64,000 nucleotides of DNA from Bog-756 sp963699085 (GTDB lineage Bacteria > Actinomycetota > Acidimicrobiia > Acidimicrobiales > RAAP-2). Below the pieces are notes generated by a model that was not told the origin of the DNA, searched no databases, and worked only from the letters and a program-made list of their open reading frames with translations. Location: NCBI GenBank assembly GCA_963699085.1, contig CAVOTH010000003.1, positions 434,001 through 498,000 on the forward strand. The letters are read 5' to 3'. Within the stretch, counting starts at the first letter, position 1, and each line of letters begins with the position of its first letter. Of the stretch, positions 19,076 through 26,990 are shown in pieces. A program made the position numbers and the translations under genes.

Positions 19076-19323
19076 CGCCTGGCACGATTCCTCGGGGGCA
19101 ACTGATTCCAGCCTGGTGGAACTGCTCCGGTGCCCTCGAATCTGCGATCCGGACGAGCGTCATCGCTCCTGGGGGAAGGTCCTCTGCCCCGGGGCCACGG
19201 TGCGCAAGCTGACGTCCACATTCTTGACCACGGATTGATCGCCCTCACCAGGCCCAGGGAGCGCAGTCACATCTCTCACCTGGAGCGGCACCCATGGCAG
19301 ATCGGTGCCCGGCCCAGTCCGTG

Positions 19324-19339
19324 CTATACGTATGTATAG
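19324..19339. promoter_or_regulatory. Palindromic operator CTATACG..TGTATAG upstream of SDR-SDR-P450 operon
   Basis: CTATACGTATGTATAG has perfect 6-bp arms. Almost the same palindrome (CTATACGGTCGTATGG on the minus strand) lies at 23160-23175 before the LLM and SnoaL-TetR genes, so both are probably sites for one regulator. Confidence 0.65.
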
Positions 19340-19412
19340 GAGACGTGGACGGGCAGGGCTGACGTGGCTCATCGACCTGGAACATCGGGCCCGTGGTTGG
19401 GGAGGCGTTGAG

Positions 19413-20156
19413 TTGAGTCGTGTCGCAGTGGTCACCGGCGGTGCATCGGGGATGGGGCTTTCGATCTGCCATCACCTTGCCCGCCAAGGTCAGAAGGTTG
19501 CAGTGCTCGACCTGGATGCCGACGCTGCTGACCGAGCGGCTGATTGGATCCGCCCCGAGGGGGGGCGGGTCACCGCTTTACAGGTTGACGTGGCCGACAG
19601 GGCGGCGGTCGACGGGTCACTGGACCGGGTCCGGTCTGAACTCGGTCCTATCGAGATCGTCGTCACCAGCGCAGCAGTCTCCAGCTTCGTCCCCTTCGAG
19701 GAGATCACGCTCGATGACTGGGCCCGGACCATCGCCGTGAACCTCACCGGGACGTTCAATTGCATTCAGTCGGCCATTCCGGACATGGTGGCGGGGGGAT
19801 GGGGTCGGATCGTCACCATCTCCTCAGCCGCCGGCCAGACGGGCTCGCTCCGCCAAGGGCACTACTCGGCATCGAAGGGCGGGGTGATCGCCCTGACGAA
19901 GACCGTCGCGCTCGAGTACGCGTCGCGAGGGATCACGGCCAACACGATTCCACCCTTCACCGTCGACACGCCGATGTTGCGCGATGCGCAGGAGTCGGGG
20001 TACTTGCCGAAGGACGAGGTACTGGCGAGGGTAATCCCGGCTGGTCGGCTCGGAACCGGTGACGACATAGGTGCTGCTTGTGCCTTCCTGTGCTCGGACG
20101 CAGCCAGTTACATCACCGGCCAGATCATCGGTGTCAACGGAGGAGCGGTGCTGTGA
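19413..20156 (+). CDS. Short-chain dehydrogenase/reductase (SDR)
   Basis: A 247-residue classical SDR. It has the cofactor motif TGGASGMG (about residues 10-17), DVADR, the NNAG-equivalent TSAAVSS, catalytic Ser in TISSAAGQTG and HYSASKGG (YxxxK). It ends with TGQIIGVNGGAVL. The TTG at 19413 is favoured because GGGGAGG lies 7-8 bp upstream; the open frame before it has no family sequence. It overlaps the next SDR gene by 4 bp. It is the first gene of an SDR-SDR-P450 operon and should oxidise or reduce a hydroxyl/keto group of the pathway substrate. Confidence 0.92.
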   Translation: MSRVAVVTGGASGMGLSICHHLARQGQKVAVLDLDADAADRAADWIRPEGGRVTALQVDVADRAAVDGSLDRVRSELGPIEIVVTSAAVSSFVPFEEITLDDWARTIAVNLTGTFNCIQSAIPDMVAGGWGRIVTISSAAGQTGSLRQGHYSASKGGVIALTKTVALEYASRGITANTIPPFTVDTPMLRDAQESGYLPKDEVLARVIPAGRLGTGDDIGAACAFLCSDAASYITGQIIGVNGGAVL

Positions 20157-20923
20157 GCGCGAAGTTCTCATTGGATGGACGAGTCGCCATCGTCACCGGT
20201 GGGGGCACCGGCATTGGTCGCAGCTCGGCACTGGTGCTTGCCGAGCACGGCGCCGACATCGTGCTGGCTGGTCGGCGGGTCGAGCCTCTGGAGTCGACGG
20301 CGGAGGAGCTCCGATCTCTCGGACGGCGGGCGCTAGCGGTGCAGACGGACGTGACCCAACCCGAGCAGTGCCAGGAGTTGGTCGATGTGACCGTGCGGGA
20401 CCTAGGTCGAGTGGACGTCCTGGTGAACAGTGCCGGTGGTGCTGAGACGAAGCCGGTCATGAAGTGGACCGAAGATGAGTGGCACGACATCCTCGACCTG
20501 AATCTCGGCAGCGTGTGGTTCGTGTCTCGGTACGCAGCGCAACCCATGATCGAACAGGGCAAGGGCTCGATCGTCAACATCTCGTCGGGCGCGAGCCTGC
20601 TTGCCATGCCTCAGGCGGCGATCTATGGCGCAGCCAAGGCGGGCGTCAACAACCTGACGGGGGCAATGGCCGCGTCATGGACTCGAAAGGGCGTCCGGGT
20701 CAACTGCATCGCTGCCGGAGCGATCCGCGCTGCGACGCTGGTCGATGAGGCCGCTCGCCATGGGCTGGACGTCGAGACATTCGGGATGACCAATGCCATG
20801 GGCCGCATCGGTGAACCCGAGGAAATCGGCTACGGCGTCCTCTTTTTTGCCTCCGATGCCTCGAGCTATTGCTCGGGCCAGACCCTCTACATCCACGGCG
20901 GCCCCGGACCTGCCGGCGTCTGA
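20153..20923 (+). CDS. Short-chain dehydrogenase/reductase (SDR)
   Basis: A 256-residue classical SDR. It has TGGGTGIG, DVTQ, NSAGG, SSGASLLAMPQAA and YGAAKAG (catalytic Tyr and Lys), then the usual C-terminal ASSYCSGQTLYIHGGPG. The GTG start overlaps the stop of the previous SDR (GTGA), with GGAGGAG upstream. It is followed 16 bp later by the P450 gene. Two SDRs with a P450 fit stepwise oxidation of an alicyclic or steroid/terpenoid-like substrate, which is inference from context. Confidence 0.92.
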   Translation: MSAKFSLDGRVAIVTGGGTGIGRSSALVLAEHGADIVLAGRRVEPLESTAEELRSLGRRALAVQTDVTQPEQCQELVDVTVRDLGRVDVLVNSAGGAETKPVMKWTEDEWHDILDLNLGSVWFVSRYAAQPMIEQGKGSIVNISSGASLLAMPQAAIYGAAKAGVNNLTGAMAASWTRKGVRVNCIAAGAIRAATLVDEAARHGLDVETFGMTNAMGRIGEPEEIGYGVLFFASDASSYCSGQTLYIHGGPGPAGV

Positions 20924-20939
20924 CAGGAGACTGACCGCG

Positions 20940-22130
20940 ATGAAGCAGGACGGCCTCTACTACGACCCGTACAACGTCGAGATCGATGCTGACCCGTATC
21001 CGACCTATCGGCGCCTCCGGGACGAATCCCCCCTTTACTACAACGAGAGGCTCGACTTCTGGGGACTGAGTCGCTTCGCCGATGTCGAGGCAGCCCTCAA
21101 GGATTCGACACGCATGAGTTCGGCCAAGGGCGACATCCTGGAGGTGGTCAAGGCTGCCCCGGTCATGCCTCCCGGGGTGTTCATCAACGAGGACCCACCT
21201 CTCCACACCGTCCACAGAGCACTGGTGTCGCGAGCCTTCACACCGAAGAAGATGAAGGCGTTGGAGGAGAAGGTCCGGACCTTCTGCGCGGCATGCCTGG
21301 ATCCGCTGGTGGGCGGCGATCGATTCGACTTCGTGCAGGACCTCGGTGCCGAGATGCCGATGCGGGTGATCGGGATGCTGGTGGGCATCCCCGATGCCGA
21401 CCAGCCGGCCGTCCGTGCCAACGCCCAACGCAACCTGCGAAACCGGCCCGGTATGCCGCTTCCGGTGACGAAGGACAGGTACTTCGACGGCGACCAATTC
21501 GAGGACTACGTCGAGTGGCGGAAGAAGAACCCCTCGGATGACCTGATCACCGAACTTGTGACTGTCGAGTTCGAGGACGTGTCGGGAACCCTCCGTCACC
21601 TCACCCAACAGGAGATCCTGATCTTCCTCGCCGTGATCGCGGGTGCGGGGGTCGAGACCACTGGACGGCTCTTCGGGTGGATCGGGAAGGTACTCGCCGA
21701 GCATCCCGATCAGCGTCGTGAGCTGGCCGAGGACCGTTCGCTCATCCCCAACGCCATCGAGGAACTACTCCGCTACGAGCCGCCCGGACCCCACGTGGCC
21801 CGCTACGTCGCCGAAGATGTGGCGTTCCACGGCCAGACGGTTCCGGCCGGCAGTGCCGTGCTGCTCATGCTGTCGTCGGCCAACCGCGACGAACGCCGTT
21901 TCGAGAACCCGGATCGCTTCGACATCCATCGGAACGTCGGCCAGATCGCCACGTTCGGTTACGGATCGCACTTCTGCCTGGGTGCGGCGTTGGCCCGACT
22001 CGAGGGTCGTATTGCCTTAGAGGAGGTGTTGAACCGATGGCCCGAATGGGAAATCGACATGGACAACGCCCGCCGGGCCCCGACCTCGACCGTGCGGGGT
22101 TGGGACTCGATGCCGGCCATCGTCCGCTGA
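20940..22130 (+). CDS. Cytochrome P450
   Basis: A 396-residue soluble bacterial P450 monooxygenase. The I-helix AGAGVETT, K-helix EELLRYEPP (ExxR) and the heme loop FGYGSHFCLGAALAR (ligand Cys about 346) are all intact. DPYPTYRRLRDESPLYYNERLDFWGLSRF is the usual N-terminal start. The order SDR-SDR-P450 implies hydroxylation followed by dehydrogenation of the same substrate. No ferredoxin gene lies beside it, so electrons must come from elsewhere. Confidence 0.95.
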   Translation: MKQDGLYYDPYNVEIDADPYPTYRRLRDESPLYYNERLDFWGLSRFADVEAALKDSTRMSSAKGDILEVVKAAPVMPPGVFINEDPPLHTVHRALVSRAFTPKKMKALEEKVRTFCAACLDPLVGGDRFDFVQDLGAEMPMRVIGMLVGIPDADQPAVRANAQRNLRNRPGMPLPVTKDRYFDGDQFEDYVEWRKKNPSDDLITELVTVEFEDVSGTLRHLTQQEILIFLAVIAGAGVETTGRLFGWIGKVLAEHPDQRRELAEDRSLIPNAIEELLRYEPPGPHVARYVAEDVAFHGQTVPAGSAVLLMLSSANRDERRFENPDRFDIHRNVGQIATFGYGSHFCLGAALARLEGRIALEEVLNRWPEWEIDMDNARRAPTSTVRGWDSMPAIVR

Positions 22131-22175
22131 CCTCCAGAGGCTGCCGCGGTCGCCTGCGGCCCCCGTGGGTACCGG

Positions 22176-23090
22176 TCAGCCGACTAGCTCCCGGAGGAGG
22201 TCGGTGGTGCGCCGGATCGAGGCACGTCGATCGTCCCCCACCGGGACGATCGCGGCCCAGACGTCAGTTGCGCCGGCATCGATGAGGCCCTGGAGCTGCG
22301 CTCGAACGGAGCCCTCATCACCCACGATGGCGGCTTCGGCCGGCGTGGAGGCGTCGCCCAACTCCATGATCCGCTGGTAGTTGGGCTGTCCGGCGTACAT
22401 GCTCGAGTATGTCGTTGTGGCGGCCCGGGCCTCGGCCACGTCGTTGTGGACCGCGACCGGGAGCCCAGCGATGATCCGGGGTGGGGGCCTGCCGGCACTT
22501 CGGGCAGCGTCGTTGATCCGCGGCGCGACGTGTGTCTCGATCGCCTTCGGAGGTGCCATCCACAGCACCGTGCCGTCCGCCACTTCCCCGGCGACCCGCA
22601 GCAGTCGTGGTCCGAGTGCTGAGAGCAGCACCTGCACCGGCTCCGCTGTGACGACCATGCCGGCGGGGGCGTGCGTCGACCAGTCCTGACCGTCGACCTC
22701 CACCGCCTCCCCCCGGAGGAGCGCCGTGAGGATGCGCAGGTACTCCTCGGTGTTGCGTCCCGGATTGTCGTAGGAGTAGCCGTACAGGCCCTGGATCGAG
22801 GACGCGTGGCTCGGGCCGATCCCGAGGGTGAACCCTGGGCGGCCCATGCCGTGGGTGACCGAGGCGATCCGGTTTGCTTGCAGGAGCGGGTGGCACGGAT
22901 ACGTCTGGAGTACCGCAGTACCCAACTCGATCGACGAGGTCTGACGACCGGCGATCGCCATGGCCACGAGTGGATCCCCCGTAATGATGCTGGCGTACCA
23001 GAGAGACGTGAAGCCGTCAGCCTCCGCTTTCTGGGCCTGCTGCACGATCTTGTCGACCGTGCCGGCTCCACCGGTCAGACCAATCCGCAT
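22176..23090 (-). CDS. F420-dependent LLM oxidoreductase (TIGR03564-like)
   Basis: A 304-residue luciferase-like oxidoreductase. It begins MRIGLTGGAGTVDKIVQQAQ and has the FTLGIGPSH, YSYDNPGRNTEEYL and GEVADGTVLWMAPP elements of the actinobacterial F420-dependent group. It is transcribed towards the P450 gene and divergent from the SnoaL gene, with a palindrome 70 bp upstream of its start. This places it in the same regulon as the SDR-P450 operon. Confidence 0.9.
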   Translation of the reverse strand: MRIGLTGGAGTVDKIVQQAQKAEADGFTSLWYASIITGDPLVAMAIAGRQTSSIELGTAVLQTYPCHPLLQANRIASVTHGMGRPGFTLGIGPSHASSIQGLYGYSYDNPGRNTEEYLRILTALLRGEAVEVDGQDWSTHAPAGMVVTAEPVQVLLSALGPRLLRVAGEVADGTVLWMAPPKAIETHVAPRINDAARSAGRPPPRIIAGLPVAVHNDVAEARAATTTYSSMYAGQPNYQRIMELGDASTPAEAAIVGDEGSVRAQLQGLIDAGATDVWAAIVPVGDDRRASIRRTTDLLRELVG

Positions 23091-23159
23091 GTGGCACGCT
23101 CCCTGTGTCGCTCAGGCCCAATTGCCGGACCCGTGACCCTCGATCCGCCCGGTACGAAT

Positions 23160-23175
23160 CCATACGACCGTATAG
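23160..23175. promoter_or_regulatory. Palindromic operator between LLM and SnoaL-TetR genes
   Basis: CCATACGACCGTATAG has ATACG-AC-CGTAT arms and matches the palindrome at 19324-19339. It lies in the divergent promoter region of the LLM gene and the SnoaL-TetR pair, as expected for an autoregulating TetR site. Confidence 0.65.
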
Positions 23176-23258
23176 CATGGATCCACCGTGATGCGTTAAC
23201 CTCCATTCGCCGCGGACGAGGACTCCGGCGCCCTCCGAAGACCAGGGAGCATCAGCGA

Positions 23259-23819
23259 ATGACCGGGGACGAGCTGGAGCAGCTGAAGCGTGATGTGCAG
23301 TACCTGAAGGATCGAACCGAGATCCTGGACTGCATCTCCCGCCACGCTCGCGGCAATGACCGGCACGACGTGGAGATCACATCCAGCACGTATCACGACG
23401 ACGGCATCGATGAGCACGGCAATGCCGTCATTCGGGGACCGGAATACGCAGCGTGGGCCAACGCGCAGCATGCGGCCAGTTCGGCGTCGCACCTCCACAA
23501 CATCACGACGCATCTCTGCGAGATCGATGGCACCGTGGCCACCTGTGAGAGCTATGTGATGGTCGTCCTCCTGAGCCAGGACGCCACCTCCTGCACGATC
23601 ATGAACGGCAGGTACGTCGACCGGCTGGAGAAGCGGGAAGGAACCTGGCGCATCTCAGTTCGGCGTTCCACGGTCGACGCGGTCATCACCGGTGACGCTT
23701 CGATGGTGAACCATCCATTCTTCAAGAAGCAGGGCTACCCAAAGGGCATGCGTGGCCACGACGACATCTCGTACCGACGGCCGGTATCGCTCGATGGCCC
23801 CGAACCGTCCCGATGGTGA
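23259..23819 (+). CDS. SnoaL-like (NTF2-fold) protein
   Basis: A 186-residue NTF2-like protein. LKDRTEILDCISRHARGNDRHD, TYHDDGIDEHG and the beta strands ATCESYVMVVLL and GRYVDRLEKREGTWRISVRR are typical of the SnoaL_4 group linked to aromatic/steroid catabolic clusters, where members act as isomerases, dehydratases or small binding proteins. It overlaps the downstream TetR gene by 7 bp. The ATG was chosen as the first Met after the GGGAG; the earlier part of the open frame is antisense to the LLM gene. Confidence 0.85.
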   Translation: MTGDELEQLKRDVQYLKDRTEILDCISRHARGNDRHDVEITSSTYHDDGIDEHGNAVIRGPEYAAWANAQHAASSASHLHNITTHLCEIDGTVATCESYVMVVLLSQDATSCTIMNGRYVDRLEKREGTWRISVRRSTVDAVITGDASMVNHPFFKKQGYPKGMRGHDDISYRRPVSLDGPEPSRW

Positions 23820-24541
23820 CCCCGAGGAATCCAGTTGATCGGAACGAGGGGACCACAGGCACCGCGCAAACGGGTGAGGTGCGATCGGCATCCCCTCGAC
23901 GAGTCGGCACCGAGACGTCGAGGACAAGGGCCCAGCTCTTGGACTGCGTCGAGCAGTTGATGCTCGACAAGGGCTACGCCGCCATCAGCTACCGGGCCGT
24001 GGCCGCCAAGGCCGACGTGACGGCAGGTACCGTCCAGTACTACTTCCCGACTCTCGACGATCTGTTCGTCGCCACGGTCCGTCGGCGATCGGAGCAGGGC
24101 CGGCAACGGCTGGTCGAGGCGCTGCAGGATCGGGCTGACCAGCCGTTGCGCACCCTGTGGGAGTACACCAAGGACGAGACCACGTCAGCACTGGTGCTGG
24201 AGTTCATGGCGCTCGCCAACCACCGGAGATCCATCAGGAACGAGATCACCGACGCGACGACTCGGCTTCGGGCGGTGCAGCTCGAAGCGCTGACGACCAG
24301 ATGGAGCGAGGGGGGACTCGGAGAGGTCGGGATCGGCGACGGCGTGCTGTCGCCGGGCGCATGGCTGTTCCTCATGACCGGTGTCCCGATGATGATGCAA
24401 CTCGAGGAGGGCTTCGGGATCACGACCGGCCACGCCGACCTGGTGTCGCTGTTCGAGACCTACCTCGACTCGGTCGAGCCACGTGCCGGCGGCGAGGGGC
24501 GGAAACAGTCGGCGGGCCGCAAGCCGCCACTGCAGCCATGA
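23813..24541 (+). CDS. TetR/AcrR transcriptional regulator
   Basis: A 242-residue TetR protein with a 40-residue low-complexity N-terminal extension. The HTH is AISYRAVAAKADVTAGTVQYYF. TSALVLEFMALANHRRSIRNEI is the start of the ligand domain. Being co-transcribed with the SnoaL gene behind the shared palindrome, it is the best candidate for the repressor of the whole SDR-P450-LLM-SnoaL regulon. Confidence 0.9.
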   Translation: MVTPRNPVDRNEGTTGTAQTGEVRSASPRRVGTETSRTRAQLLDCVEQLMLDKGYAAISYRAVAAKADVTAGTVQYYFPTLDDLFVATVRRRSEQGRQRLVEALQDRADQPLRTLWEYTKDETTSALVLEFMALANHRRSIRNEITDATTRLRAVQLEALTTRWSEGGLGEVGIGDGVLSPGAWLFLMTGVPMMMQLEEGFGITTGHADLVSLFETYLDSVEPRAGGEGRKQSAGRKPPLQP

Positions 24542-24598
24542 CGCAGAGAGGACGCCCGAGCGGGTTCGGGACATGAACGCCACGGCGTCCTGGCCTCA

Positions 24599-24853
24599 AT
24601 GAACTTCCCCACAATGGCCGGGTTCAACGCCCGCACCTTCAACGCTGGCTTGAGGGTGGCGCTGTCGGAGGGCGCCATCGGATGGATCCCGTTCTACCTG
24701 GAGCGGGCCGATCGCCACTTTCAGAACCAGAGTTGGATCGGCTCCACGTTCGGGGAGGGACGGCTGCCCTCCGATGTGTTCCGCGAGCATCTTCTCGCCT
24801 GCTTCATCACCGACCGGTCGGGCCTGAAGTTGCGGCACGAGATCGGGCGCTGA
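24599..24853 (+). pseudogene. Amidohydrolase-2 family remnant (C-terminal part)
   Basis: An 84-residue frame: RVALSEGAIGWIPFYLERADRHF ... LPSDVFREHLLACFITDRSGLKLRHEIG. This is the segment near the C-terminus of large metal-dependent amidohydrolase/decarboxylase proteins (about 380 aa). The metal-binding N-terminal HxH, the middle of the barrel and the true end are all missing, so it is a gene fragment. It lies right after the catabolic cluster, which suggests that cluster once had a hydrolase step. The next 269 bp (24854-25122) hold no gene until the toxin-antitoxin promoter. Confidence 0.65.
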
Positions 24854-25083
24854 CCAGCGGTTCTGGGCAAAATTCCTGATAAACGCCCAAATCTGCGTTC
24901 CCATGGTTGACCGCCAGTGACCGCTCATGACCGTTGTCTTCCACGCTCGCGCGGGGATAGGGCGGGGTTGGAGTCGATCGGCACTGCGATTTTCGCACCC
25001 GTCGACCGTCGCCAATGCGGCGGAAACGCCCCCGAGTCGTAAATCCCGTCGAGACGTGCCGGAGCCGCCCTCCAGCGAATCTC

Positions 25084-25116
25084 TACAAGGCAGAACCTGA
25101 ATATGCCTTGTATACT
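25084..25116 (+). promoter_or_regulatory. Promoter and perfect operator of the AbrB/PIN operon
   Basis: TACAAGGCA at 25084-25092 and TGCCTTGTA at 25104-25112 form a perfect 9-bp inverted repeat. The right arm overlaps a consensus-like -10 box TATACT (25111-25116), 7 bp before the antitoxin ATG. A dimeric AbrB-type antitoxin bound here would block its own promoter. Confidence 0.75.
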
Positions 25117-25122
25117 GACACC

Positions 25123-25365
25123 ATGAAAAGCACAGGCGATGTACGGGTATCGCAGAGAGGCCAGATGAGCCTGCCCGCCGAAGCGAGGCACCGCTGGGGA
25201 CTCGACGATGGTGGCGAAGTCGGCTACCTCGATATCGGTGATGCCATCATCCTCATCCCCGGCGGCGTCGATGGCCTCCGGCACCGGCTCCTCGAGGCCT
25301 TGACTGAAGCTGACTGGGCACTCGCTCGAAATGGTCACGGGGATTCCGACCTCACTAACGAGTGA
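25123..25365 (+). CDS. AbrB/MazE/VapB-type antitoxin
   Basis: An 80-residue protein. VRVSQRGQMSLPAEARHRWGLDDGGEVGYLDIGDAIILIP is a SpoVT-AbrB swapped-hairpin DNA-binding domain. The acidic C-terminal half (LTEADWALARNGHGDSDLTNE) is the likely toxin-binding tail. Its stop overlaps the toxin start (GTGA). The perfect palindrome over its promoter supports autoregulation. It would neutralise the PIN-type protein encoded next. Confidence 0.85.
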   Translation: MKSTGDVRVSQRGQMSLPAEARHRWGLDDGGEVGYLDIGDAIILIPGGVDGLRHRLLEALTEADWALARNGHGDSDLTNE

Positions 25366-25781
25366 TCGATCTCATCGACGATCAGTTGCTGGGATCAGTC
25401 CTGCGGGGTGGCGGATCACCTCGAAGCGAAGCGTCGATCTACACGACCGGGTACTTCTATGTCCGACTGTGCCAAGCGGTACTCGGCTCAAGCGCAGCTG
25501 CGGGTGTGCTCTCGACTCCGTTCGCCACGATGCCCGCTGAACTTCATACTCGTGCCATTCAATTACTACTCGAGCTCCCCGAAGAGATCGGCCTCGTCAG
25601 CCTCCGCGAGCTCGCACCAGTGATCGGCCAGCTCCGCGTTCGACACGACCTCAACATCCTTGGGATGGAGGTGTTGGCCGCAGCGGTCTACCTTGAGGCT
25701 GACGTTTACCTTTCCGCCGCTTCGCCTCGCCTCGAGGAATCGCTTCGACGTGAAGCGAGATCCGTGGAGATTCTTGTCTGA
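25362..25781 (+). CDS. PIN-domain-like toxin
   Basis: A 139-residue protein. It starts VIDLIDDQLLGSVLRG and ends AAAVYLEADVYLSAASPRLEESLRREARSVEILV. The spacing of the N-terminal Asp and C-terminal acidic residues resembles a divergent PIN (VapC-like) fold, but the usual DTN core motif is not obvious. The 4-bp overlap with an AbrB-type gene and the length make a ribonuclease toxin the best guess. It could also be a non-catalytic relative. Confidence 0.6.
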   Translation: MIDLIDDQLLGSVLRGGGSPRSEASIYTTGYFYVRLCQAVLGSSAAAGVLSTPFATMPAELHTRAIQLLLELPEEIGLVSLRELAPVIGQLRVRHDLNILGMEVLAAAVYLEADVYLSAASPRLEESLRREARSVEILV

Positions 25782-25915
25782 ACGGTGTCCGCAGCGAAGG
25801 CGGGGATTAGAAGGGTCGCAAGGCGTTTGCTCGTTCGATCAGATTCAATGGCCATTCAAGAACTGAACCGGCGATCTGGGACAGGGCGGTCGAGTGGATC
25901 GGTAGGCTTGGACCC

Positions 25916-26329
25916 ATGACTGACGGGCAGCTGAGCGACGACAAACGGCGGGAACTGAACGAGTACCTGTTTCCTATCCCGAAGCCGTCGCTTCGTGATC
26001 GCCTGAAGGGCCGCAAGCCACAGGCGGTCGTCCCAAACCTGACAAGCTATGACGATGCCATCGCCTGGGCACGGACTCATCAGGTCGGTGTTCCAACGGG
26101 TGGATCGTGGCGTCAGCATGTCGACCTTCGACTGTCGGCAACCTCACTGCCAGCTCTCGCTCAGCTCCTGGGAAGTTCCGATATGTCGCTGATGATGACC
26201 TCGTCGCTTGCGCTCCAGTACAACGGCGCACGAATCGACTCCGATGCGACGGAGGCAACCGATCCAACCTTCAACAGAGTGACGTTCCCCGACGGGAGCG
26301 AGTTGACAGTCAGCCTGAACCTGCCCTGA
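25916..26329 (+). CDS. Hypothetical protein (137 aa)
   Basis: I do not recognise a family. The protein is hydrophilic, with a basic region near residues 24-37 (KPSLRDRLKGRKPQAVV) and no signal peptide. The second half, LSATSLPALAQLLGSSDMSLMMTSSLALQYNGARI ... GSELTVSLNLP, looks like an alternating beta structure. Codon use is like the neighbours and the frame is uninterrupted. It lies in a zone of small accessory genes, 20 bp before the first copy of a 19-bp intergenic repeat. Confidence 0.6.
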   Translation: MTDGQLSDDKRRELNEYLFPIPKPSLRDRLKGRKPQAVVPNLTSYDDAIAWARTHQVGVPTGGSWRQHVDLRLSATSLPALAQLLGSSDMSLMMTSSLALQYNGARIDSDATEATDPTFNRVTFPDGSELTVSLNLP

Positions 26330-26348
26330 CCGCCTCGCTGTCCCACCT

Positions 26349-26367
26349 ACCCGGCGTTAGGGGACAG
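26349..26367. repeat. 19-bp intergenic repeat, copy 1
   Basis: ACCCGGCGTTAGGGGACAG is identical to 29507-29525, and a degenerate form lies near 28950. Here it forms the right part of a hairpin: CTGTCCC at 26338-26344 pairs with GGGACAG at 26361-26367. It sits between two convergent gene ends. Confidence 0.7.
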
Positions 26368-26377
26368 TCGGTAGGAG

Positions 26378-26869
26378 TCAACGGCCAACGGGGACTGCGG
26401 TGGTTGCCAGTGTCCGGCAGTCGTCAGAGACCTTGTGTAGTGCTTGGCCGTCAAAGAAGCCGGACGGCTCCGACCAGTTGATGCTCGAATCTGCGTACGA
26501 CAGGAGATCCTGTGCGTCATTGTGTAGCGCCGCGTATGGTGAATCGGCGGCGGGGACGGCCGAAGCAAAAGTGGCAATACGGGCGGCATCGAAGGTTGAT
26601 TGCGCTGCCAGGTGCGAACTCGCTCCAATGTTGGCGAGGTTTGTAAGTGCGGTCACGTACTTGCACGCCCAAAGTGCCGCCTTCTCTGTCGTCAGCTCAG
26701 CCGGCGTCCTGGGCGCCCCGACGAGTGTGGTCGGTGTGGATGCGAAAGACGCCGTCGGTTGATGCGTCACCGACGCTGTGGACGAGTTGCTACTGCACGC
26801 GGTAAGCACCGTGACGCACGCAACGCCTACCAGCGCGAGGCGCAAGTATCGGGCTATCGACGTATCCAT
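26378..26869 (-). CDS. Putative lipoprotein
   Basis: A 163-residue exported protein. The signal is YLRLALVGVACVTVLTACSS, with the lipobox LTAC (acylated Cys about 25), followed by a Ser/Thr-rich linker to about residue 55. The mature part is mainly helical (ELTTEKAALWACKYVTALTNLANIGAS) with two further cysteines, perhaps a disulfide. No family was recognised. It lies downstream of, and on the same strand as, the SecDF-head-like protein, suggesting a shared envelope function. Confidence 0.75.
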   Translation of the reverse strand: MDTSIARYLRLALVGVACVTVLTACSSNSSTASVTHQPTASFASTPTTLVGAPRTPAELTTEKAALWACKYVTALTNLANIGASSHLAAQSTFDAARIATFASAVPAADSPYAALHNDAQDLLSYADSSINWSEPSGFFDGQALHKVSDDCRTLATTAVPVGR

Positions 26870-26990
26870 GGATCACCTCGCGGACCACAACGCTGACGGC
26901 TGCAGCGTGTCATAGACGAACGCCGAGCGTTCGGTAATAGTGCCCAGAATTGCCGGAGAGCGGCACCGACCCTGCTTCATGGGACAGGGG

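Noticed and set aside
22671..23258. N-terminal part of the long SnoaL frame
   Set aside because: It is antisense to the LLM gene; the SnoaL family begins at the ATG at 23259.
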